NCBI GenBank assembly: GCA_029210465.1
Contig: JARGDL010000002.1
Span: 62,001 to 126,000, forward strand
DNA length: 64,000 bases
Direction of reading: 5' to 3'
Origin: Stygiobacter electus
Lineage (GTDB): Bacteria > Bacteroidota > Ignavibacteria > Ignavibacteriales > Melioribacteraceae
Position numbers and translations under genes: made by a program
Part shown: positions 18,758 through 27,710 of the stretch, piece after piece
How positions within the stretch are numbered: position 1 is the stretch's first letter
Layout of the letters: each line of letters opens with the position of its first letter
The notes under the pieces: model-generated
The model's database searches: none
Seen by the model: the letters and a program-made list of their open reading frames with translations, nothing else
Told to the model about the DNA's origin: nothing

Positions 18758-20013
18758 TGAGTGCTGTCTCAATTACATGTTTTATCTTATTTATTTTGAT
18801 TTTGATTTTAGGTAAGAGAAAGGATTTTTTCTCTCCAGCAAAAGTTTTTGCATTAGTATGGTTAATGACAATTGGGTTGACCGATCTAAAACTCAGCCGT
18901 TTGCAAATAACTTGGGATGGAATAGCCTGGTTTTCACTTCTGCTAGCGATATTTTCTTTTTTACTTGGAGTCTATGTTGTTTATGTTTTATTCTTTGATA
19001 CAAATTATTTGAGAATTAAAGATGTAAGATTTAGCTTTACAAAAGCAGAGATAGATGAAAATTTATTGTTCAAAATTATTATTGTTCTTTTCACACTTTA
19101 TTCTGTTTCATATTTCATAACTTATATGATAAGAGGATTTGTACCTATATTCACAAAAATGCCAGAAATAGCAAGAACAAAATGGGGTGTTTTTGGAATA
19201 GGTTCATTTGTTTTAACAATACCAGCTATTTTGTATTTATCTTTGATATATATTTTCATTTCAAAAACTAACTTCGCTAGAAAGTTAACAATAATTTTTG
19301 TGATGTTAACTTCATTTATCACTTATGTTTTTCTTTTAAATCGTTTTTATCTGCTTTTACCGATAGCATTGTTTTTAATTTTGCTCTATTATAAAACAAA
19401 TAAACTTCGCCCAAGAAATATTTTAATTATTCTTTTAGTTTTTTCATTAATCTTTTTTGAAATATCAAGTTTAAGATTAAGCAGATATGCGATTAATATT
19501 CTTTATTATTTAAGTGAAATGAAATTTGGAAAAGAGTATGCCATTTTCACTGAGCCTTATATGTATATTTCCATGAATCTAGAAAATTTTGCCAATGCTG
19601 TTGGAAAACTAGATTTTTTTACTTACGGCTATTTTGTTTTTGACTTTGTGTTGAAACCAATTGGATTGAAGGATTTAATTTCTGATTATGTTTACATAAA
19701 AGAATTTCCAAACATTATTAATCATGCTTATAATACTTATACTATGTTTTTTATTTATTACCGTGATTTTGGTTTTGCTGGGCTATTTGTTATTCCTTTA
19801 TTATTTGGATCTTTTGTTTCATATGTTTATTATAAAATGAGGATGAACCCAACTATTTATAATATTTCTTTTTATGGAATGTTAATTTTTGTTGTAGCAT
19901 TTTCATTTTTTGTCCCAATAATTCACTGGATACATTTTGTTTTTAATTTAATTCTTATATATATCACAACATTTTTAATAACATGTAAAAAAAATATTAT
20001 TGCAGGAAAATAA
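18757..20013 (+). CDS. O-antigen/oligosaccharide repeat-unit polymerase (Wzy-like)
   Basis: The 418-residue protein has about eleven membrane helices and a large loop around residues 240-320 containing EYAIFTEPYMYISMNLENF and similar polar sequence, as in Wzy polymerases of the O-antigen ligase/polymerase type. Family members polymerise flipped repeat units in the periplasm. Conservation in this family is weak, so topology and position next to the flippase carry the call. It is the only polymerase candidate in the locus. Confidence 0.75.
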   Translation: MSAVSITCFILFILILILGKRKDFFSPAKVFALVWLMTIGLTDLKLSRLQITWDGIAWFSLLLAIFSFLLGVYVVYVLFFDTNYLRIKDVRFSFTKAEIDENLLFKIIIVLFTLYSVSYFITYMIRGFVPIFTKMPEIARTKWGVFGIGSFVLTIPAILYLSLIYIFISKTNFARKLTIIFVMLTSFITYVFLLNRFYLLLPIALFLILLYYKTNKLRPRNILIILLVFSLIFFEISSLRLSRYAINILYYLSEMKFGKEYAIFTEPYMYISMNLENFANAVGKLDFFTYGYFVFDFVLKPIGLKDLISDYVYIKEFPNIINHAYNTYTMFFIYYRDFGFAGLFVIPLLFGSFVSYVYYKMRMNPTIYNISFYGMLIFVVAFSFFVPIIHWIHFVFNLILIYITTFLITCKKNIIAGK

Positions 20014-21243
20014 TTGAAAGTATTACATATACATGAACTTGACATTGGCGGTGGTGCTGAAACAGTTTTTAATATTACAAGGAAAAATTATTTAGTAGAA
20101 AAAAATTATTCAGGATTTATAAATAAAAATAATTATGATCATTCTGATATAAGATTTAAATCTTACGAAAATTATAATTTTATACTTAGACCCTTTTTTT
20201 ATGTGTTTTCAATTAATAATTATATTCAGTTAAATAAATTTTTAAAGATCAATAATGTAGACATTATTCATTTACATGGTTTTATTGGTTCGCTATCTTC
20301 ATCAATTTTGCTTGCTTTAAGATTCCATAAAAAAAGAAACACAATTAAAATTGTTCAAACATTTCATGATTTTCATATTGCGTGCCCAAACTCCTTATTG
20401 TTTGATTATAAAAAAGAAATTATCTGTGAAAAATGTTTGGGCAAAAAAATAAAATTAAAAATGTTAACAACTTCATGCGAAAGAAGAGGTTATTTTTATA
20501 CTATACTTAAATCTGTTAGAAGTTTTGTAGCTAATAATTTATTAAATCATAAAAAAATAATTGATAAATTTATTGCTCCAAGTAATTTAATGAAGCAAAA
20601 ATTAATAGAAGATAAAATTGAAGAAGAAAAAATATCTTTATTAAGAAATCCAATTTTATTAAATGAAATTAAATATGAAAAAAAATCTGATATAATTACT
20701 TACTATGGCAGAATATCCAAAGAAAAAAATATCTATTTTATTTTGGATGCTTTTAATGAATGGAAAATAAAATCAAATAATAATTTCAAATTGTTTATTA
20801 TTGGTGACGGTGATGAAAAAAATAGTATTGAAAAATATGCCATTAATTTAAAGTTTAATAAAGACATTGTATTTTATAATTTCAAAGAAGAAAAAGAATT
20901 GTTTGATATATTAAAAGAAGTAAAATATTTATTTATGGCTTCAAAGCTTTATGAAAATGCACCTATGACTTTACTTGAATCAATATCATTAAATATTTTG
21001 CCAATTGTTCCAGATCTTGGCGGCATGAAAGAAACAGTTCAAGATGTTTTTCAGTTTGGTAAAATTTATGAGAAGAATAACATTGAATCATTTATTGAAC
21101 AAATTGAAGAAATGGAAACTGAATATTTATCTGAATTAGAAAAATTGATTAAAAGAAAATCATTTCTTTTTGAAAATTATGGTGTTGAAGTTTACTATAA
21201 AAATTTGTTTAACATTTATTCAGATTTATTAAATAAAAATTAA
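20014..21243 (+). CDS. Glycosyltransferase family 4 enzyme
   Basis: The 409-residue protein has a GT4 two-domain layout: the N-terminal HIHELDIGGGAETVFN loop, a Cys-rich segment at about 125-155 (ACPN, ICEKCLG, SCERRG), and the C-terminal domain with TYYGRISKEKNIYFIL and ENAPMTLLESISLNILPIV, where the E-x7-E donor site lies. The Cys cluster resembles that of other capsule GT4 enzymes. The start is TTG 20014, directly after the polymerase stop; the protein sequence begins as expected for the family at this codon. Confidence 0.85.
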   Translation: MKVLHIHELDIGGGAETVFNITRKNYLVEKNYSGFINKNNYDHSDIRFKSYENYNFILRPFFYVFSINNYIQLNKFLKINNVDIIHLHGFIGSLSSSILLALRFHKKRNTIKIVQTFHDFHIACPNSLLFDYKKEIICEKCLGKKIKLKMLTTSCERRGYFYTILKSVRSFVANNLLNHKKIIDKFIAPSNLMKQKLIEDKIEEEKISLLRNPILLNEIKYEKKSDIITYYGRISKEKNIYFILDAFNEWKIKSNNNFKLFIIGDGDEKNSIEKYAINLKFNKDIVFYNFKEEKELFDILKEVKYLFMASKLYENAPMTLLESISLNILPIVPDLGGMKETVQDVFQFGKIYEKNNIESFIEQIEEMETEYLSELEKLIKRKSFLFENYGVEVYYKNLFNIYSDLLNKN

Positions 21244-21254
21244 GATTATAAATT

Positions 21255-22046
21255 ATGATTGATGTATCAATTGTTATTATCACATGGAATGCAAAAAAAT
21301 ATTTAGGGAGACTATTAGAATCGATTAAAAAGTATTCATCAGGCTTTACTTATGAAATTATTATTGTTGATAATAATTCAACTGATGGAACGATTGAATA
21401 TTTGAAAGAAAATCATTCCGATATAAAATTAATAAGAAATGAAAAAAATCTTGGAGTTGCTAAAGCAAGAAAAATAGGTATGCAGGAGACTACTGGTAAG
21501 TACAATCTTATTTTAGATGTTGACATGGAACTGATTGAAAATTCAATAAAAAAGTTACTCGATTTTATGAACGCTAACTTAGATGTAGGTTTGGTTGGAT
21601 CTAAACTTGTTTATTCAAATAAAGAACTTCAATATTCTTGTAAAAATTTTCCAAGTATATTATCATTGCTTGCAAGACGACTTGATTCAATTGAGTTTGT
21701 CAAAAATTCTAAAACTTTAAAAAATCATCTAATGTCAGATTGGGATCATAACGAAATTAAAGAAGTTGACTATTTAATTGGTGCATGTCAATTTATAAGA
21801 AGAGATGTTATTGAAAAAATTGGATATTATGATGATACAATTTTTTATGGTCCAGAAGATATTGATTATTGTATTAGAGTATGGAGAGCAAATTGGAAGG
21901 TTGTTTATTTTCCATTTACAACAATTATACACTTTGAGCAAAGAATAACTAAGACATCATTCTTTTCTAAAATTACACTTAAACATTTTCTTGGGATTTT
22001 GTATTTATTCAAAAAATATAATTGTAAATTATCAAGATCTGCGTAG
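21255..22046 (+). CDS. Glycosyltransferase family 2 enzyme (rhamnosyltransferase-like)
   Basis: The 263-residue protein has the GT-A fold hallmarks: VSIVIITWNAKKYLGRLLESI at the N-terminus, IVDNNSTDGT at about 37-46, the DVDMEL metal-site segment near 89-94 and YGPEDIDYCIRVWRANWKV, the ED-containing acceptor-site region. It belongs to the group often named WcaA or rhamnosyltransferase; the sugar specificity cannot be read from sequence. The next gene, a flippase, follows after a short gap with an abnormal start. Confidence 0.85.
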   Translation: MIDVSIVIITWNAKKYLGRLLESIKKYSSGFTYEIIIVDNNSTDGTIEYLKENHSDIKLIRNEKNLGVAKARKIGMQETTGKYNLILDVDMELIENSIKKLLDFMNANLDVGLVGSKLVYSNKELQYSCKNFPSILSLLARRLDSIEFVKNSKTLKNHLMSDWDHNEIKEVDYLIGACQFIRRDVIEKIGYYDDTIFYGPEDIDYCIRVWRANWKVVYFPFTTIIHFEQRITKTSFFSKITLKHFLGILYLFKKYNCKLSRSA

Positions 22047-22069
22047 AACAAACTGAATAGGTTTTAACA

Positions 22070-23533
22070 ATCGAAAAATTATCTAAAAACATTTTTTCAC
22101 TTTCTTTTGGTCAAGCTGCTTCTTTCCTAACCAATTTTATTGCAATTGTTTTTGCAATAAGAATTTTAGGTGTAGAAAATTATGGCATGTTCAGCAGTAT
22201 TTTAGCTGTAGTTAGTATTTTATCAAAACTTGTTGATTTTGGAATTGAACCAATCATCTTTCGTGAGCTTTCTAAAGACAATAAATCATTTCACTTATTT
22301 AACTCAAGTTTGAATTTAAGATTTTTATTTTTTGTGCTTTTAGTTATTGGTTATAATCTCGTTGCTCCCTTTTTAAACTTAACTAAAAATGAAATTTTAC
22401 TTTCTAATATTTTATTCTTTACAATTGTTTTTTCTGCTAAAACTTTTGTTGTACGCGAGTTACTTTCAACTCCATTTAAAACAAATCTTAAAATGCATTA
22501 TCCAATGATTCTTTCTTTGGTGGACAATCTGCTTTTATTGGCTTTAATAGTTGCAATTAAGTTTATTAAAGAACCTTTAATTTATTTTACAATTGCATAT
22601 ACTGTTTCAAATCTACCAGGATTTATTTTATCTTTTTATTTTCTAAAGAAAAAATTCAATTATGTTTATGAATTTACTTTTTATAACTCAAAATGGCTGT
22701 TGAAAGAATCATTACCGATGCTAGGTTTTGTTATTCTAACAAATATTTTTCTTCAGATTGACATTATAATATTGAATAGTATGAAAGGAAGTTATGAAGT
22801 TGGAATTTATTCTGCTGGTGTAAGATTAACCATGCCTTTAAGTATTATTCCAAATGCAATTGTGATGACAATTTTTCCTAAGTTAGTTCAAAAGTTAAAA
22901 GATAATGAGAGCACAGAATATTTAACAAACTTTGTAATTAAAATTTTACTTTTTATTTCTTTTTCGATGGCGGCAGTTTTTAGTTTTGAATCAAAGGAAA
23001 TTGTAAACTTACTTTTTGGAAAACAATATATTGCTTCATCACTTTCAGCATCTATTTTATATTGGTGTCAGGTTTTTATTTTCTTTTCAACATATTCTTT
23101 GTCATTCTTAATTGCAAGTAATAATCAAAAGTATAATTTCATTTATAGTTTAATTCAGGTTGTTGTAAATGTGTTTTTGTGCATCTTTCTAATACCTGAT
23201 TATTCATATTTTGGTGCTGCCATTGCAAAATTAGCGGCAAGTTTTTTGTCATTTATTTTTGTATTAATTGCACTTAATAAACTAAACTTTCAACTTTCAA
23301 TTGGTAAACCAAAACTGGTTTTATGGTTGGTATTGCTAAGTGCAATATTGTATATCATTTCTTCACTACCGATTTATTTTTACTTAGTAATATCTGTGAT
23401 TGTAATTTTACTTATTACTTTAGTTACAAAATATTTTGAAGAAAAAGAATTATTGATTTTCTTTAAGCTTTTCAAAAAAGAGGAACTTGGTTTAAAGTTT
23501 ATTGAATTGTTAAATAAAAAAATTAGTTTTTAA
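22070..23533 (+). CDS. Wzx-like flippase with no canonical start codon (second of three)
   Basis: The reading frame is open from just after a TAG at 22058-22060. It encodes a normal flippase N-terminus (EKLSKNIFSLSFGQAASFLT and onward), but this stretch contains no ATG, GTG or TTG codon. The first ATG, at 22187, would cut into the first membrane helix. I place the start at ATC 22070, which sits where an ATG would be expected and 8 bases after a weak AGG; this is inference. From there the product has 487 residues and about 12 to 14 membrane segments. Options are a rare start codon, a point mutation or a sequencing error. Confidence 0.7.
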   Translation: MEKLSKNIFSLSFGQAASFLTNFIAIVFAIRILGVENYGMFSSILAVVSILSKLVDFGIEPIIFRELSKDNKSFHLFNSSLNLRFLFFVLLVIGYNLVAPFLNLTKNEILLSNILFFTIVFSAKTFVVRELLSTPFKTNLKMHYPMILSLVDNLLLLALIVAIKFIKEPLIYFTIAYTVSNLPGFILSFYFLKKKFNYVYEFTFYNSKWLLKESLPMLGFVILTNIFLQIDIIILNSMKGSYEVGIYSAGVRLTMPLSIIPNAIVMTIFPKLVQKLKDNESTEYLTNFVIKILLFISFSMAAVFSFESKEIVNLLFGKQYIASSLSASILYWCQVFIFFSTYSLSFLIASNNQKYNFIYSLIQVVVNVFLCIFLIPDYSYFGAAIAKLAASFLSFIFVLIALNKLNFQLSIGKPKLVLWLVLLSAILYIISSLPIYFYLVISVIVILLITLVTKYFEEKELLIFFKLFKKEELGLKFIELLNKKISF

Positions 23534-23567
23534 TGTTTTGTATTCAGTAAGAAATAATACATTTATT

Positions 23568-24350
23568 TTAATCTTTTTTATATCTCATAAATCCGAATTC
23601 AACGGCAGCTTCACAAAAATCGTATATTACTTTTTCAGAAATTTCCTTATCTGTTTCAAGCGGTTCATATTGATAAAACCAAATTGAATTATATCCCAAT
23701 TCTTTAGCGGCTTTAAATAATGTTCTGAAATGTGTTGAATCTTCATGAGCGGCAATCCACAACATTGAAAATTTATCACCTAAAAAATTTTTCCATTTTA
23801 TCCAACTATTAACTTGGTCTTCACCATCCTTTCCTTTTGCACCATAACCTGTATATGAAATTATATCAACTAATCTTTCTAATTTTTTAGCTCTGTATTC
23901 ATTTATTTCACCAAGAAAAAATTTTGATTTTGGATATAATCCTTTTTCAGAAAATATGGTTATTAATTTTGTTATACCTGTAAAAGAAAATTTTCTGCTG
24001 ATTGGTTCATCGAAATAATATGCATAAACATTACCCAATGAATAGATGTTTTTCCAAAACCAATTTTCTCTATTCAAGTAATCAGGAAAATAAATTTGTT
24101 TTACAATATGATCTGAATCGTAATCTGAATTTTTAATGCTATCATACCAGACATCACCATAAGGTGCGGCAACAAGCAGGTAGTTAAATCCAAAATCATT
24201 TTTAAGTTGATTTAATTTTTGTGTGGAACGTAATCTATTTTCGTGTGGCCAGATTCCCATTAATTTACCTTCAATAGGTTCATATTTGTGAACTTGAGCT
24301 ATTATATTTAATTGCATTAAAAAAATAGCTAGTAAAAGTTTCAATAGCAT
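23568..24350 (-). CDS. Secreted protein of unknown function, TIM-barrel glycosidase-like pattern
   Basis: This is the only minus-strand gene supported in the window. It has a signal peptide (MLLKLLLAIFLMQLNIIAQ) and 260 residues. Strand-like segments ending in acidic or aromatic residues recur in order: FNYLLVAAPYGD, VYAYYFDEP, KFFLGEINE, VDIISYTGYG, FSMLWIAAHED and YNSIWFYQYEP. This resembles a (beta/alpha) barrel of glycoside-hydrolase type with possible catalytic Asp-Glu in FDEP. I do not recognise a named family. AAAGGAT lies a few bases before its ATG. Its 3' end faces the flippase with 34 bases between them, where a short imperfect hairpin (TGTATT/AATACA) is visible. Confidence 0.7.
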   Translation of the reverse strand: MLLKLLLAIFLMQLNIIAQVHKYEPIEGKLMGIWPHENRLRSTQKLNQLKNDFGFNYLLVAAPYGDVWYDSIKNSDYDSDHIVKQIYFPDYLNRENWFWKNIYSLGNVYAYYFDEPISRKFSFTGITKLITIFSEKGLYPKSKFFLGEINEYRAKKLERLVDIISYTGYGAKGKDGEDQVNSWIKWKNFLGDKFSMLWIAAHEDSTHFRTLFKAAKELGYNSIWFYQYEPLETDKEISEKVIYDFCEAAVEFGFMRYKKD

Positions 24351-24424
24351 TGTTATCCTTTTTTTAAGAAGTAAAATAAAATTAAGTGGTTAATTAAACA
24401 TATATTTGCAAAAAAAAATTTGCA

Positions 24425-25360
24425 ATGGATGTTTCAATTGTAATAATAAATTATAATTCAACAGATTATTTGTTAAAATGTCTTGATTCAATCTTTAGAT
24501 TTACAAAAGAAATTTCTTTTGAAGTCATTATTGTTGATAACGCTTCAAAAGTGTTTGATGAAAAATTTATTCTTTCAAAGTATCAAGGCATAAGAATAAT
24601 CAAGAATGAACAAAATGTTGGTTTTGCCAAAGCAAATAATCAAGGTTTTAATCTTGCAAATGGTAAATACACTTTATTTCTTAACAACGATACCATTTTA
24701 ATTGAAAACACTATAAAGAATGTTTTCGATTTTGCAGAAAAATATAATCATGATGTATTCGTTGGATGCCAATTATTAAATTCAGATTACTCTAAACAAG
24801 AATCCGTTGTTGAATTTCCAAACGTTTGGAATGGATTTACTGAAAATTTTTTTCTATATAAAATTTTTCCACAATCTAAAATATTTAATAAATATTATCA
24901 AAATGAAATTGAATTAACTAATCCAATAGAAGTTGATGTAATTAAAGGTGCTTTTATGTTTTGTTCTTCTGAATCAATAAGAAAATTGAATGGTTTCGAT
25001 GAAAGATTCTTCTTTTACTCCGAAGAAACAGACTTGTGTTTTCGGTTCAAAAAAAATGGTGGGAAAATTTACTTTTTGCCTAAAGAAAAGTTGATTCATT
25101 TTGGTGGAGTTTCAACTGATAATAACTTGTGGTTTAAATTTAAAAATCAAACAATTGGAAAAATTCAGTTTTATCAAAAACATTTTAATGGATTTAGATT
25201 TATTGCAATCTTGATAATACATTTTTGTGGTTTATTTTTAAGAGGAATTCTTTTTTCAATCATTGGATTACTAACTTTTAATAAAAGTGTTTTTTTAAAA
25301 GGTTTTTATTTTTTTAAACAATTATTTGTTTATCCTAAAAATTTATTTTGCGAAAGTTGA
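24425..25360 (+). CDS. Glycosyltransferase family 2 enzyme
   Basis: The 311-residue protein begins DVSIVIINYNSTDYLLKCLDSI, has IVDNASKVFDE, LFLNNDTIL (the metal-site region, N-x-D-T) and FFFYSEETDLCFRFKKNGG, all typical of the GT2 rhamnosyltransferase-like group. The last 60 residues hold one or two hydrophobic segments (FIAILIIHFCGLFLRGILF), suggesting membrane association. It starts a new + strand run after the minus-strand gene. A perfect TATATTTG at 24401-24408 resembles a -7 element but has no matching -33. Confidence 0.83.
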   Translation: MDVSIVIINYNSTDYLLKCLDSIFRFTKEISFEVIIVDNASKVFDEKFILSKYQGIRIIKNEQNVGFAKANNQGFNLANGKYTLFLNNDTILIENTIKNVFDFAEKYNHDVFVGCQLLNSDYSKQESVVEFPNVWNGFTENFFLYKIFPQSKIFNKYYQNEIELTNPIEVDVIKGAFMFCSSESIRKLNGFDERFFFYSEETDLCFRFKKNGGKIYFLPKEKLIHFGGVSTDNNLWFKFKNQTIGKIQFYQKHFNGFRFIAILIIHFCGLFLRGILFSIIGLLTFNKSVFLKGFYFFKQLFVYPKNLFCES

Positions 25361-26547
25361 ATAAGAAAATTTTATATATAGCACCTAAAATTCCATTTCC
25401 CCCGACAGATGGTCATACAAAAAGCATGTATGGATTTATTAAATCAACATTTCAGTTAGGATATTTAAACGATTTGGTTTGTTACACACAAAATAAAAAA
25501 CATCAGGAAGAATTAAATAAAGTGTGTAATCCATTTTATCTTGAAGTAGAAACCCAAAACAACATTGTTGATGTAATCAAAAATTTTTTCTCACGTGTAC
25601 CTTATAATCTTGCAAAATATAAAAGAAAAGAGCTGATAAAATTTTTAGAGAATCATTTAAAAAATAATGAGTATGATTTTATAGTCATCTTTAATTCTCA
25701 CATGGGCTGGATTGTTGATTATCTAAAAGCAAAAACTAAATCCAAAATAATTTTAAGAGAAGAGAATTTAGAACTTTCCATAATGGAGAAGTTTTATCAG
25801 AATCAAAAAAATATTTTCTTGAAAATTTATTCTTGGATTCAATACAAAAAGTTCATAAAGTATGAGCCAGCATTGTGTGAAAAATTTGATGCTTGTTTGA
25901 TGATTAGCAATCAGGACAAGGAAAAACTTTTAACTTATTCAAAAAATGTTAATGCGATTGTTGTCAATTCAGGTATTGATGAAAACTTACTAAAGTTAAA
26001 AAAAATTAATGTTGATAAATATTCGATATTTCATATAGGTTCACTAAATTGGTATCCAAATCTTGATGGACTAATGTGGTTTTTAGATAAAATCTTTCCT
26101 AAAATCATCTCTAAAGAACCACGAAGTAAATTATTTATTTATGGAAGTAGATTACCAGAAAACATTTTGCTAAAAAATGAAATTAAAAATCATGTTGTGA
26201 ATGTTGGTTTCGTAGAAAATCTTTGGAATGAAATAAAAGATAAACAAATTGCAATTGTTCCATTAAGAATAGGAAGCGGTATTAGAATTAAAATACTTGA
26301 ATTATTAGCTTCTAGTAATATAGTGGTTACAACTTCACTTGGTGCTGAAGGTATTGGATTAACAAATAAAAAAAATATTTTGATTGCTGATGATGCAAAT
26401 ATGTTTGCTGGTGAAATCTTAAAGTTATTTAACGATAAATATGAAATAGAAGAAATGATTGAATTATCAAAAAATTATATTGAACAAAACTATAGCTGGA
26501 ATGTTATTGCTAAAAAAATTGAAACCGAATTAAACAATTTAATATGA
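25357..26547 (+). CDS. Glycosyltransferase family 4 enzyme
   Basis: The protein has 396 residues if it starts at TTG 25357, which overlaps the previous stop as TTGA; another in-frame TTG lies at 25348. The N-terminus reads KKILYIAPKIPFPPTDGHTKSMYG, the usual opening of this GT4 group. The C-terminal half shows FHIGSLNWYPNLDGLMWFL and IVPLRIGSGIRIKILELLA with the SLGAEGIG turn, a donor-binding pattern common in capsule GT4 enzymes. Its ATGA overlap with the next gene indicates coupling. Confidence 0.83.
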   Translation: MNKKILYIAPKIPFPPTDGHTKSMYGFIKSTFQLGYLNDLVCYTQNKKHQEELNKVCNPFYLEVETQNNIVDVIKNFFSRVPYNLAKYKRKELIKFLENHLKNNEYDFIVIFNSHMGWIVDYLKAKTKSKIILREENLELSIMEKFYQNQKNIFLKIYSWIQYKKFIKYEPALCEKFDACLMISNQDKEKLLTYSKNVNAIVVNSGIDENLLKLKKINVDKYSIFHIGSLNWYPNLDGLMWFLDKIFPKIISKEPRSKLFIYGSRLPENILLKNEIKNHVVNVGFVENLWNEIKDKQIAIVPLRIGSGIRIKILELLASSNIVVTTSLGAEGIGLTNKKNILIADDANMFAGEILKLFNDKYEIEEMIELSKNYIEQNYSWNVIAKKIETELNNLI

Positions 26548-27710
26548 TGACAGAAATATCTTTGATTGTATTTACCATAAGTTTAATACTATTAATAAAC
26601 TCATTTGTAGTTTATCCAATTGTAATTCATCTTGCTTATGGAAAGAAAAACAAAATTAAAAATCAAAAACAGTATGAACCTACGATTGCTATCATCATCG
26701 CTGCATATAATGAAGAAAAAGTCATTGCAAAAAGAATTGAAAATGTTGCGTCACTTGAATATGATTTTAATAAAATAGAAGTATTGATTGGTTCTGATAA
26801 TTCAAATGATAAAACTAACGACATACTTTTATCGTATAATGAAAAATATAATTGGTTAAAAATTTTTCTTTTCAATGAAAGAAAAGGAAAAGCAGGAATA
26901 ATCAATGAATTAGTTAACCAAGCTAAAAATGAAATTTTAGTTTTTACCGATGCAAATACAATTTTTCAAAAAAACACATTAAAAGAGTTGGTTAGAGATT
27001 TTAAAGATAATCGAGTTGGTGGTGTTTGTGGTAAATTAATTTTAATTGAAAGTCAGGATACAATAAATGAAAGTAATGAAGAATCAAAATATTGGTTTTA
27101 TGAAAATATAATTAAAACTGCTGAAGGTGAAGCTGGAATTTCTTTTTCTGCTAATGGTGGAATTTTTGCAATAAGAAAAAATTTGTTTGAAGAAATTCCA
27201 ATTGATAAACCTGTTACAGATGATTTGTTTATTTCACTCTCTATTGTTAAAAAAGGTTACAAATTTAATTTTGCTGAGAATGCATTAGCATTTGAAGAAA
27301 TTAGTAAAAATGTAAAAGATGAATACAAACGTAAAGTAAGATTTAGTGCAACAAACTTTCAAACTCTAATTCATTTCAAAGAATTAATTTGGGGCAAAAA
27401 CAAATTGTTAGCTTATGCATTTTTTTCTCATAAAGTAACCCGTTGGTTTTTACCTTTAGTTCTTATTCTTCTCTTTTTTTCAAGTTGGATTACTGCTTCT
27501 CATTCATTTTTTGTTTTTTTAGTTCTTTCTATACAAATATTTTTTTATTTCTTTGCTCTAATTGGTTTTATTTTTGCAAATCTAAAATATAGAATTAGCT
27601 TGTTTTCAATTCCATATTACTTTGTTGTTTCAAATCATGCTGTTGTTAATGGCTTTGTTAAGTTTATAAGAAATAGACATTCAGTAATTTGGGAATCAAC
27701 AAAAAGATGA
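26544..27710 (+). CDS. Membrane-bound glycosyltransferase family 2 (processive-type)
   Basis: The 388-residue enzyme has a membrane helix at 5-27, a GT2 domain with IIIAAYNEEKVIAKRI, SDNSNDKT, VFTDANTIF (D-x-D-like) and TDDLFISL (acidic base region), then an R-x-x-R-x-S element (KRKVRFSATNFQTL) and three or four C-terminal helices. This layout matches the cellulose-synthase/hyaluronan-synthase-like group, though a complete QxxRW motif is not seen. Start ATG 26544 overlaps the previous stop as ATGA; a second ATG follows at 26547. Confidence 0.82.
   Translation: MMTEISLIVFTISLILLINSFVVYPIVIHLAYGKKNKIKNQKQYEPTIAIIIAAYNEEKVIAKRIENVASLEYDFNKIEVLIGSDNSNDKTNDILLSYNEKYNWLKIFLFNERKGKAGIINELVNQAKNEILVFTDANTIFQKNTLKELVRDFKDNRVGGVCGKLILIESQDTINESNEESKYWFYENIIKTAEGEAGISFSANGGIFAIRKNLFEEIPIDKPVTDDLFISLSIVKKGYKFNFAENALAFEEISKNVKDEYKRKVRFSATNFQTLIHFKELIWGKNKLLAYAFFSHKVTRWFLPLVLILLFFSSWITASHSFFVFLVLSIQIFFYFFALIGFIFANLKYRISLFSIPYYFVVSNHAVVNGFVKFIRNRHSVIWESTKR

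Noticed and set aside
23534..23567. Bidirectional terminator between the converging flippase and minus-strand gene
   Set aside because: The TGTATT/AATACA stem has only six weak pairs and a loop of 11; too weak to list as a terminator.
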